This document shows positions 48,065 through 58,659 of a stretch of DNA of 64,000 nucleotides, piece after piece. The stretch covers positions 7,126,297-7,190,296 of the forward strand of contig NC_080062.1 of assembly GCF_026212465.1 (NCBI RefSeq), in the 5' to 3' direction. The stretch's first letter is position 1. Every line of letters begins with the position of its first letter. The notes under the pieces are model-generated. The model was given only the letters and a program-made list of their open reading frames with translations, made no database searches and was not told the origin of the DNA. A program made the translations under genes and the position numbers. This DNA comes from Amaranthus tricolor (lineage: Eukaryota; Streptophyta; Magnoliopsida; Caryophyllales; Amaranthaceae).

Positions 48065-48580
48065 GTGGAGGGTAAGAGAAGTCGAGAAAAACCTAAGAAA
48101 ACGTGGGTGGAGCAAATTAAGAACAACTTAAATCAGTTGCGCCTCTCCGTGGACCTGACTAGGAATAGGAGTAGCTGGAGACGTCAGATCCATATTTTAG
48201 ACTACTAGTAGTTTCTTTAATTACCTCCCTGCCCTAGGGTCTAATTGCTTCTTACACGCTTTGTTTTGTTTCTTTGTATAATTATCATGGTTTTACTTTA
48301 TTTTTTATTTTTTATTTTATTTTCTTTTTTTTCTCATTTTATTTTCTTTCTTGGTTAGATCTAGTTTCTGCTTGTGCTGTCGTTTTCTGCTGATAGTTGC
48401 ACTCTTGAGACAACGTTGCCACTCATATCCTCCTTTTGCAGGGCTCTTATTTTTTGGCGGTAAAACGGACCGCTTTTCTCTAGTCCTCCCTCTGAAGGGA
48501 GTACGGGTATGAATTGTCCCTCACCTTCTCTCACCCAGACCCTGCTTTTAGGTGGGATATTGAATATGATGATGATGATT
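48065..48580 (+). mobile_element. LINE 3' end: last 47 codons of reverse-transcriptase ORF, 3' UTR and (GAT)n tail
   Basis: An open frame from 48065 to TAG at 48206-48208 contains KPKKTWVEQIKNNL and RNRSSWRRQIHILDY, the usual C-terminal signature of plant LINE polyproteins (a KK.W, then a D/N-R..WR block). The 3' UTR follows, with GAAGGGAGTACGGGTATG, TCACCCAGACCCTGC and a GATGATGATGAT tail. The last 100 bp recur at 11444-11540 and in part at 9214 and 11303. 5'-truncated and inactive. Confidence 0.65.
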
Positions 48581-48932
48581 TTAGTTTTCTTTGAGATCAA
48601 TACATCACATTTATTATTATAGGCCAAAAGACCTTTTGTTATTACACGAAAACGTAAACTAAACATAAAAATAATCACGAGAATTTTTGTAAAACATGAA
48701 ATATGTATTGTTAATTTGTCAAGGCTGATGTAATAAAAGGGACTTAAGATTGCTTGGTGTCTATGTAGCGCAATGAAACTTGAGATAAAATTTAAAAGGT
48801 GTAAAACTTTAGAATCTAAATAAACTTGATCAGTTAAAAAATAAGAGAAGTAAATGTTTAAATCTTAACCTTTTAGTTATAAAAATACTAAATTCACCAC
48901 TAAACAACTACTATTATATGAGCTTTAAAGGT

Positions 48933-49057
<125 letters not shown>

Positions 49058-49111
49058 GTTTTAATTGTAGGGAGAGTTCCTCCCACTTGTACTATAGTTC
49101 GCCCATCGAAT

Positions 49112-49577
49112 TTTTATAAAACGTGAGTGATAGTATTTTTGTAAGATTTTTTTACATGGTAGCATTCGGTTAATATACTATCTAACTGACGTAGCATTAT
49201 CAGTTAAATTCTTGCCTATTTCCGTTTAATTCACCATTTTGATGATTCTATCCTTACTAAGTGTTATTGTCGTCTTTATGATTTGCCCTAAATCATTTTT
49301 ATTTAGTTGAATATGGTGCTCGAAGAAGGTGAAAATGGTAGAAAAATCGTTTAGGAAAGAAAGCTAGCTGTGTTACTGCTTAAAAATCGTTTAGGGCAAA
49401 TTATAAAGATAACCAACACTTAGTAAAGGTAGAAACGTCAAAATTGTGAATTAAACAGAAATAGGTAAGAATTTAACTGATAATGCTACTTCAGTTAGAT
49501 AGTGCATAAATTGGATGCTATTATGTGAAAAAATTTTACAAAAATACTATTATTTATATTTTGTAAAACTTTAATGT
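49112..49577. mobile_element. Foldback element with arms of about 190 bp, family also at 63690-64000
   Basis: The left arm includes TTTTACATGGTAGCATTCGG, ATCTAACTGACGTAGCATTA, TTTAATTCACCATTTTGA and ATTTGCCCTAAATCATTTTT. The right arm is its inverse from GATTTTTAAGCAG outward, for example TTTAGGGCAAATTATAAAGA. The loop is about 70 bp. No coding sequence. Confidence 0.75.
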
Positions 49578-50503
49578 TACCATGTAGAATTTCCCCAAAT
49601 ACAATGAGCAATAATGCAATTAGTCCTAAATATCCATGAGAAAGTGAAAAAAAAAATAGAAGAATTTAGAGAATTACCGAAAAAAAGTGCGGGGATTATG
49701 GTAGATGGAGATGGAATCTGAAGCATTGATAGATAATGATTGGTTTCTTCTTCTAATTCCCTTTCGAATAGCTGCTCTTGCTCTTGCTCTTGCTAACTCT
49801 TCCTCTACTCCTCCTCCTCCCCCTCCCCCTCTCGTTCTTGCTCTTGCTAATCCTTCCTATACTCCACCTCCCTTTTTCCTTTTAGCTCTTGATGCTAACC
49901 CTTTCTTTTCTTCCTCTTTCCTTTGTTTTCCTCTGCAATACATGAATTATCAAAAAAAAAATTTTAAAAAGAAATATCACTCATTCTAAATCATTTTGCT
50001 ATGATGTCTTTTATATTGGAAATATAATGCAAACACAAATAAACAAATCGATTTGTATTTTCCTTGTGTGGATGGCAATGGAACTCCTTGCTTTGTAAAT
50101 CACCAAATGGACACCATGAAGATAAGGTTGCGACAATCAGAGAAGTCGCTCGGAAACTTGATATGAGTAGAAGGCGTTCATGCACTTTCCTATTGTGATA
50201 TTTCTCCCACAAAGGTGCTTGGGATGATAAATGAAATTCACAATGAGATACAATCTACACAACAAAATCCTAGCACAAGGAAATTGAAAAAGTAAATACA
50301 AGTGTTGTAGTGAATTATGAACTTTGATGATATTAAGAGTTAATTACTCTCTCAATATTATCTAATGAAAGGAAGAACAAGAATGAGAGTATTCTTAAGA
50401 GAGAAATCATAAATCATATGAAATTGGGATGGAATGTCCCTTGGCATGCAACCTCTATTTATAGAGCTATGCATCAAACAATACCTCATTTTGAAACAAA
50501 AGT

Positions 50504-50639
50504 GTTTCACCAAACAAAGCTTATGAAACAAAGTAATGTTTCACCAAACAAAGCTTATGAAACAAAGTAATGTTTCACCAAGCAAAGCTTATGAAACAAA
50601 GTAATGCTTCACCAAGCAAAGCTTATGAAACAAAGTAAT
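50504..50639. repeat. 34-bp tandem repeat, four copies
   Basis: The unit begins G(T/C)TTCACCAA(A/G)CAAAG and continues CTTATGAAACAAAGTAAT. Copies start at 50504, 50538, 50572 and 50606, exactly 34 bp apart. Each unit contains inverted TTTCA/TGAAA. Confidence 0.95.
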
Positions 50640-51561
50640 GATTCATCAAATTCTTTGAGGCATTTAATTTGGACTTATAATATATTTATTTAGTCCCACT
50701 ACTATACTAAGTATGTAGTATATACAAATCTAGGTCTATATACTCTAAATGTTCAACATTTTATAACGTGAAGGCTTTTAGTTTTAGATGATAATGTAGC
50801 AAAATAAACAAGAATTAATGGCGGTTGTAGCTTGAAAGCTTCCAATAATGGAGTAAATATTCACTTTTAAATTTTTGTTCGCGCAAAAATGTCGATTGTG
50901 AAGTTCTTTAGCGATTATGTGAATGTTCGAAGGAAGTTTGTTTTAATTCTTCGCTGCAAATTGAAAGCGTTGCAGCTGTAAAAATTAAACAGTTGGTGAA
51001 TGAACAAGCATAAGTCTACAAACGAATTTCAGAGACTAATTAATTATAAAATCAAACTTAACTTCGCTAATATTAGTATCAGATATTAAGATTTTGATTT
51101 TTTGAAATTGTTAAGCAGAGCATCAAAATATCGTATCTTATATTGTAGCTATTTTGATAGAAATACTGAAATTCTTACATTTTCATATAAGTGATTGAAT
51201 CATGGATTCATGGTTCCCGAAGTAAAATGATGCATTGCTTCCTAGATGGTGTTGGAGGAAAACAGAAATTCAAATTTTCTCAATCAAAAACATTTCTATT
51301 TTCATAATAGATTCGATTGAAAATCAAAAACAGCTTTCGAAATCGTTAAACATTAAATCAAACACTATCAATCGAGAAGAAAGTAGGACGAGAAAATAGA
51401 AATTCAATTTTCACAATGTAAGTCACAATTAAACTCATCACGTTCATAGTAAGCTCAATTCAAATTCGAGTAATCAATTTTCAAAATCGAACAGAACAGA
51501 GCATCTATATATAAATTAACAAAACCTAAATCACTGCAATTTGATTGAGCGAAAGATAGAA

Positions 51562-51753
51562 TTAAACCGGAAAAAATTTGCGATGAGCTGAAGAGTTAGA
51601 GAGGAGAATGGTCGTAGAAAAATCAGAAGCAGTCGATACACTCCGAAGTTGAGCGACAGCAACAGAAGGCGTTTGAAGTTTAATACCGCTATAAATCGGA
51701 TCGATGTTTGTAGTTGAAACTCTCACATGGCTACTACAGAAGAATAGTGTAAC
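51562..51753 (-). pseudogene. Broken coding-like frame of unknown family, cut by the copia insertion
   Basis: On the minus strand the flank reads as a hydrophobic stretch (VTLFFCSS), then a polar segment ending SNSSAHRKFFPV and a stop. The first ten residues of the apparent 75-codon frame (MGKQVILWLI) come from the LTR, so its ATG is not native. Across the target duplication, the flank at 56940-57008 continues the same frame as more hydrophobic residues (TITVTLILTFFF), but the nearest ATG (57008) is one base out of frame. It looks like a signal-anchor N-terminus. It could be the lost first exon of the GT47 pseudogene on the same strand 6.6 kb away; that is speculative. Confidence 0.35.
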
Positions 51754-51758
51754 AAAGA

Positions 51759-51968
51759 TGATAAGCCAAAGAATTACTTGCTTGCCCATTAATTTGATAG
51801 AGAATTACATATATAGAGTACAACCTTCCTACTCTGCTAGACCTAAACAAAGTAAGTTAATATTTACCATAATTAACGTAGCTAATTATCCTCCTAAGAA
51901 TATGCACAAGATCACTAATTATACTCCTGGAATATATGCACGAGATATATGGCCTAATATTCCTAATA
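51759..51968 (-). repeat. 3' LTR of the copia element
   Basis: 210 bp, differing from the other LTR at three bases (GATAG/GAGAG, AAAGTAAG/AAAATAAG, CCTGGAAT/CCTGAAAT). The polypurine tract lies directly beside it at about 51969-51978. Confidence 0.93.
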
Positions 51969-51974
51969 TCCCCC

Positions 51975-54900
51975 TCAAGGTGGAGGATCGTAGATACCCA
52001 ACTTGGAAAGTAGAGTGTCAAATTGAGCCTTCCCAAGAGCCTTAGTGAAGATATCAGCTAACTGAGAAGAAGTGGGAACATCAGAAGGTGATATTAAACC
52101 ATCCCTAATGGCATCTCGAACAAAATGGCAATCAACCTCTATATGTTTCGTGCGCTCATGAAAGACTGGATTACGAGCAATGTGCAAAGCCGATTGACTA
52201 TCACAAAAGAGAGGAATAACCTTAGGGTGATGAACCCCGAGACTTAATAATAAAGCCTTCAACCATTTTAGCTCACAAGTAATAGCAGCCATAGAGCGAT
52301 ACTCAGCCTCGGCGGAAGAACGAGAAACAGTTTGTTGTTTTTTAGTCTTCCAAGAAATAGGAGATTGTCCTAAGAACACAAGCCAACCAGTAAGAGAGCG
52401 ACGAGTAAGAGGACAAGCTGCCCAATCTGAATCGCACCAACCCTCCAAGGTGAGGTCACTATCAAAGCGAAGTAGAATGCCCTGACCGGGGGTACCCTTT
52501 AGATATCGAACAACTCATAAAGCTGCTTCCCAGTGTTCCAAACGCGGTTTTTGCATAAATTGAGACAAAATATGAACACAATAAGCCAAGTCAGGGCGAG
52601 TCACAGTCAAGTATATCAAACGACCGATAAGACGGCGATACTGCTCAGGATCATGGAAAAACGGGTCGGTGACATGACCAAGACGATGATTTTGCTCAAT
52701 AGGAGACGGATTGGGTTTAGCACCAAGTAAGCCAACCTTCGAAATAACATCTAAAGTGTATTTCCGTTGACACAAGAACAGCCCCATTGGACTGCGAGCT
52801 ACTTCAATCCCCAGAAAATATTTGAGAGATCCCAAGTCTTTCATTTTGAAGCAGTCACTAACATAGGATTTAAAGAGTTGGAGAGCAGCAGAATCGTTGG
52901 CAGAAATAATGAGATCATCCACATATACCAGGACATTAATTTGAACAATCCCAACAGTGTATGTAAAAAGAGAATAATCAGAATAGGATTGTAAGAAACC
53001 ATACTTTTTCATAGCGGAAACAAGTTTAGCGAACCAGCACCGTGGAGCTTGCTTCAAGCCATATAGAGATTTGTGCAAACGACAAACAAGAGTAGGGTCC
53101 GATGAGTGAAAACCAGGAGGTAATTTCATATACACCTCCTTATGAAGATCACCATGGAGAAATGCATTGTGAACATCCATTTGATGCAACTCCCAATTCT
53201 TAGAAGCGGCAATCGCTAGAAATGCTCGAACAGTGGTCATTTTGGCTACTGGAGCAAAAGTGTCATTGTAGTCTAGCCCTGCTTGTTGATGATTACCAAG
53301 CACCACTAAACGTGATTTGAGACGTTCAACCTCTCCAGTAGAAAAATACTTAGTCTTATAGACCCACTGACTACCAAGGGCACGTTTTCCAGGAGGAAGA
53401 GGAACAAGAGACCTCGTGCCATTATCTTCAAGAGCTTTGATCTCTTCTTGCATAGATCGTTGCCACTCAACATAATGCATAGCTTCTTTGAAGGATTTGG
53501 GATCATGACCCTTAACAATAGCTGCAAGGAAATGTTGATAATTCACAGAAAATTTGTCACAATGAATGTAATGTGCTATAGGGTAGGATGTACCTGAGGA
53601 GGAATTAGAATTGGAGGAGGAGGAGGATGTACTATTCGTGAATGCAGCATGAGTAACATAGTCACGATACCGAACATTAGGAATCTTTTGCCGTAAACCC
53701 CTACCCAAAGAAACAGGAGAAGTGTCATCATTATGTGCAGAAAAACTGGAATTAGAAGTGTGCTCATCTTGTTGATTGTGAGCAGAATCTGTCGGCCCAA
53801 AAGAAGGAGATTCAGGTGGATCATGCGGCCCAAAAGACATGGAGGATGTTTGATGATGATTCATGGGGTCCAAGGGATCATATCTTTCTTGGGTGGGCTG
53901 TAACAAGGTGGTGGGTTGCGTGTTTTGAGGGGAAGAAATGGGCTGAGAGTGTTGTGTGGGTGAAGGCATAGACTCGTCATGCGCAGCTTCATCATCAAAG
54001 TCAGTCACAGCAATATCATTGAAATCATTATGAACAACTTCATCATGAAAACTATGGGGATCAATATTAATATCCTGAGAAGCATAAGGAAAAATATCCT
54101 CGAAAAACTTCACATCTCGCGAGACAAAAAATTTCTTTGAGTCTAAATCATACAACCTCCACCCCTTCTTCCCAAAAGGATAGCCAACAAAAAGACATTT
54201 CCGACTCCGACTAACAAACTTATCACCCCCTGTGTGTTGGTTATGAGCGAAGCACAAGCAACCAAATACCCGTAGAGCATCAAATGATGGGGGTTTGTGA
54301 AACAAAATTTCGAACGGAGTTTTATTTCGTAAAATGGGAGTAGGGGTATGATTGATCAAATGAGCAGCTGCTAGCACACATTCACCCCAAAAATAAATGG
54401 GCAATTGAGCTTGAAAACGTAGAGCACGTGCTACACACAAGATATGTTTATGTTTCCGTTCAACTCGGCCATTTTGTTGAGGGGTACCAATGCAAGAAGT
54501 TTGGAACAAATTCCCAGTGGCATTAAAATAATCATGTAAGCATTTAAACTCAGTGCCATTATCACTTTGAACAATGTTAATAGTTTGGGAAAATTGACGT
54601 TCAACCATAGCTACAAAAGTCATAAAAACGGAAAACACCTCTACTTTATCATCCATTAAATAAACCCAAACAGCTCTTGAAAGATCATCCACTATAGTCA
54701 AAAAATATCTAGTTCCGCTAGACGAAACATGTCTATACGGGCCCCACAAATCACAATGTATCTTTTCAAAAATACGAGAAGCCTTATTAGTACTTAAAGG
54801 AAAACTATCTCGAGAATGTTTAGCAAGAAAACAAACTTCACAGCCTTTTGGTAAATGACTTTTATTACTACAAATATGAGGAAGCAACTTAACCACTTTT

Positions 54901-56444
54901 TCAGAAGGATGCCCAAGACTTCGATGCCACAACTCCAAGTTTGAGGAAGCCTCAACAATAGATATGAACCCAGGGCGGCTGAAATAGTACAATCCATCCT
55001 TCCTAACTCCCGTTCCAATCAGCTTCCTCGTGTGGTCCTGGATAGCACAAGCATTAGAATCAAAGTGAACAAAAACATGTAAATTATCAATAAGTTGCAT
55101 AACAAAAATTATGTTGCAATCCATAGATGGAACAAAGAGAACACCATGCAGTACAATATTGTCCGATAAACAAACTGGGCACTCGGTGGTACTAGTATCA
55201 AACAACCAAGAAAGAGTACCAGTGACATGATGCGTAGCGCTAGTGTCAATTATCCAAGCAGAAGAATCAAACTTACCACTAAGTCTATTTGCAGTTATGT
55301 GAGTGTTACCAAGTAAACCAGAAATAGATAGTGCTTTCCACTGTTCTGGAGTGAAAGCTTGGGCAATTGAAGTGGAAAAATCAGCAGCAGCAACGGAAGA
55401 AGGTAAGGCAGTAGTAGCATGAGCCCGAGGCTGGCCACGGCCAGCACCTGCAAAATTGTCAGAAGGCTGTCCAGCAGGGGCGTCGGAAGAAGCCCGTTGA
55501 AGTTCAAAGCAGCGATGCTCGGGGTGACCCTTCTTCTTACAAAAACCACAAATAAGATCCGACCAACAACTCGAAGTTTCATGACCACTTCGGGTACATT
55601 TACCACATACAACATTACGACCACGACCAGAAGAAGCTGAAGAAGAGCGAGGCAAAGCGAATGAAGTCGAGCCACGCCTCCTGTTATGCGAGGAGCCAGA
55701 ACGCATAGCAAAGCCAACGGCTTCGTAAGGAACCGCATCAGTGTTGGCAGAAGAAGAACGAACACGTTCCTCCTGGACTGCCAAGTAATAGGCTCGATCG
55801 AGACTGGGCAGTGGATCAAGAGACAATATATACGTTCGAAGTGAACCATAAAATTTAGAATACAAGCCCATTAAAAAATCATGAAGCCGAGAATAGTTAC
55901 GGCGAGCCTCATGTAATTGACCAGTGACACAGTTGGAACAACAATTGCAAGAAATTATAGGTTCATGCTTCTCAAGTTCTTGCCAAAGAGAGTGTAACGT
56001 ACCGAAATAGGAAGACACAGACATAGAACGAGTTTGCTCACATTTGGCGATAGATTGACGGAGTTGATGAATCCTTGGGCCATTTGTTTGAGAAAAACGA
56101 TGTTGAAGATGATCCCAAAACGGCTTGGCTTCACGAAATTTTGAAAGATTTGCCTTCAAATTCGGATCTATGGTATTTGTAATCCAAGAAATTAACATGG
56201 CATTGAGAGCGGTCCAGTCGGATTTGGTGCAAGGAGGACAGGGCTCCGTGATTGTACCGTCTAGAAATACAAACTTCCGGCGAGCTTCGAGAGCCGTTTG
56301 AATATCGGCCGCCCAAGCATCATAATTATCCAAACTCAAACGAGTAGGAGTGATAAAATCACCGGGTCGATCTTGAGGCCCTAAATAATATGGTGAATTG
56401 GGTTCTATTTTTAAAGATGGTGATGGAGAAGATAGATCCCCCAT
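51975..56444 (-). pseudogene. copia gag-pol polyprotein, one in-frame stop near the RT/RNase H junction
   Basis: The frame is open from MGDLSSPSPSLK at 56444 (an upstream ATG at 56582 only adds leader sequence) to TGA at 52517-52515, then continues in the same frame to the end at 51975. Order: gag; two zinc knuckles (CGKCTRSGHETSSC and CGFCKKKGHPEHRC); protease; pre-integrase HRSLGHPSEKVV with paired cysteines; integrase core with its DDE residues (DLWGPY, QSDNGTEFK, then E of GRVERKH); reverse transcriptase with LVYVDDLIISAND; RNase H. The stop follows HWEAAL where relatives have arginine, consistent with a CGA to TGA transition at a CpG. The protease site reads IIDTSATHH: a serine (codon 55241-55239) replaces the glycine of the usual D(S/T)GA triad. 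Both changes would block autonomous activity. Confidence 0.88.
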
Positions 56445-56724
56445 AATCGAATGAACAAAGAAGAAGAAGAGCAGAAGGGTTACTGATTTTAAAAAAAATG
56501 GAGAAGAAGGGTTGCAGAAGAGCAGAAGGGAAAGGAAAAAAAAATGGCTTTCTGTATTCTTGTGTAAAACGAGATAAGCCAAAGAAGACCAGGATTTGTA
56601 AAAAAAGTATTTAGATTTTAGTTTTGCAGAGAGAGGAACAAGAAGGCCTTGTTTGGCTGTACAGAATGTCGAAAATCATAAAGAAAACAAAGGTTTTAGT
56701 TTTGAGACATGTAGCTTGATACCA

Positions 56725-56934
56725 TGATAAGCCAAAGAATTACTTGCTTGCCCATTAATTTGAGAGAGAATTACATATATAGAGTACAACCTTCCTACTC
56801 TGCTAGACCTAAACAAAATAAGTTAATATTTACCATAATTAACGTAGCTAATTATCCTCCTAAGAATATGCACAAGATCACTAATTATACTCCTGAAATA
56901 TATGCACGAGATATATGGCCTAATATTCCTAATA
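56725..56934 (-). repeat. 5' LTR of the copia element
   Basis: 210 bp. On the element strand it ends GGCTTATCA, followed directly by the primer-binding site at 56724-56713. Confidence 0.93.
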
Positions 56935-57008
56935 AAAGAAGAATGTGAGAATCAATGTAACAGTAATTGTTGACGTTGATAAAATCCAGATTTCTGCAAT
57001 TTCTCCAT

Positions 57009-58396
57009 TGATGTCTTCTTTTCAGCTTTCTCTCTAAAATTTGGTGAAATGTAAGAGAGGAAAAGGGCGGGCATTTGAGAGGAGGAAAACGTAGTAGCAT
57101 GATTTATAAAGAATTAAAAAATGAAAACTACTCAAGGTAAGAAAATGAGGACAAAGGTACAATATAAAATTACTCAAGTAAATGAGGACAAAGGTATATT
57201 TAGGGATACAATTTAAATTGACTTGGTCTGACATATAAATTTGAATCAAATTTAAATTTTAATTCAATCATATAATTTAATTTTAAATCGAAATTAAATA
57301 TTATAAAAAATTCGAGACTTTCATTAAAAACCAACACCAACCCTTGAACCAAATCGACTCAACATTCGATTCAGCATTAAACTTTACCCCAATATTTAAG
57401 TTTGTAGTTTATTTTAGGCAATTTTTAAATTTTCAGACCGATATAAACATATTAATATACTATTTATTTTTCACTTTTGTATATGCATTTATTACTAGTG
57501 ATAAATTTAAAGTTTATAGACCTCGTCTTAGATAGTTGTCCTCCAAACTTTGCAACTGTTAAAACATGTATGCGTATCCAAATCTATAAGCACATCAAAT
57601 TCAAGACTTTATACATAATTTGTTATTATTTAACATGTAGATTGAAGTTAATTAATTTAATTTTTTAATGGAGCTTTAAGTTAAATAATTTGTTAATCTT
57701 CAATTAAAAATGCGAAAGTTGACATTGAGATTGATTTATCTTAAAGTAAATTAAGTTAAATTTTTAATATTTTCAATTAAAATTATAAAAATTTTAAGGA
57801 AAAATAATTTGATCTTAATTTGATTAATCAATATATCAAAAGTATAGAAGTTGAGATTGAGTATATTGCATCAATTACTTATCTCTCATGACATTTATGT
57901 GCAATAATATATGGGGATTCTTGTTATCCTAGTTGTTTACAACAATATTTATTATCATTTAGATCATACTCCTAGTATTTAAACACATTTTCACTCACAT
58001 TTTATTCTCTCTATGTTATTTTTAGAATTTGTTAACATAATAATTAACATACGTTTCATTTTGCTTGAACTGTTTGCTTCATACATTAGGTATTATTATG
58101 TATGAAATGTGAAGACATGATGTTTTTTCAATTTTTGTTTTTATCATGTTACATTGTAAATGGAGATAAAGGGTTGGGATTACTTTTTTGAGTTGTACTC
58201 CTTCCTATTCTTATCAAATATTCAATTTGGTTTTTACACTATACATCAATTACTAATACTTATATTTTATTCTCTATTTATAAGTTAAAACATAAAATGT
58301 CACTTTTATTAATATGAATTTCTTTTTATAATTCTTAACAAAGCACAATTAGAGATATAATAGTGTGTCTGCAAGTGTGCAAAACCAAATAAGATA
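57009..58396. other. AT-rich intergenic DNA, no gene recognised
   Basis: Only short frames without domains. A partial MITE-like unit (TACTCCTTCCTATTC at 58195) directly precedes the family B MITE. Confidence 0.45.
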
Positions 58397-58647
58397 CTCC
58401 CTCCTATTCACAAAAAGTGTTCTATTTGACTTTTTACATTTTTTAGGTGGTCAAATGGAACCACATGTAAAAGAGAAAGAGTAGTGTTTTTAAATTTTGA
58501 TAGAGGCAAAGTGAGGTTAATAAGTGTATAGGTGTGAAAAAGTTAAGTGTAGTAATGGTAAATTGGTAAAGTTAACATACTTGAAATGAGACATTCAAGG
58601 TGACTTAACCCAATAAGAAAATGGAACACTTTGAGTTAATAGGAAGA
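58397..58647. mobile_element. Stowaway-like MITE, family B copy 2
   Basis: TA then CTCCCTCCTATTCAC and GTGTTC. The right end GAACACTTTGAGTTAATAGG is its inverse. The interior GAGACATTCAAGGTGACTTA matches 47145-47395 in reverse. Confidence 0.7.
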
Positions 58648-58659
58648 TAATGATGTGTT

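Larger units (their letters stand above)
51754..56939 (-). mobile_element. Young Ty1/copia LTR retrotransposon, near complete, with AAAGA target duplication
   Basis: The 5176-bp element lies at 51759-56934, between AAAGA copies at 51754-51758 and 56935-56939. On the minus strand it runs: 5' LTR (56934-56725), primer-binding site TGGTATCAAGCT fitting initiator tRNA-Met, gag-pol, polypurine tract TTGAGGGGGA, 3' LTR (51968-51759). The LTRs are both 210 bp and differ at three positions (about 1.4%), so insertion was recent, on the order of a million years at commonly assumed plant rates. LTR ends are TA...CA on the element strand rather than the usual TG...CA. Confidence 0.93.

Noticed and set aside
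49705..49989. 94-codon frame with Ala-Leu and poly-Pro runs
   Set aside because: Composition comes from CTTGCT and CCTCCTCC simple repeats. No domain, and no promoter or splice context.
53306..55849. Several 70-180-codon minus-strand frames inside the copia element
   Set aside because: Out-of-frame shadows of gag-pol, whose own frame is continuous and domain-rich.
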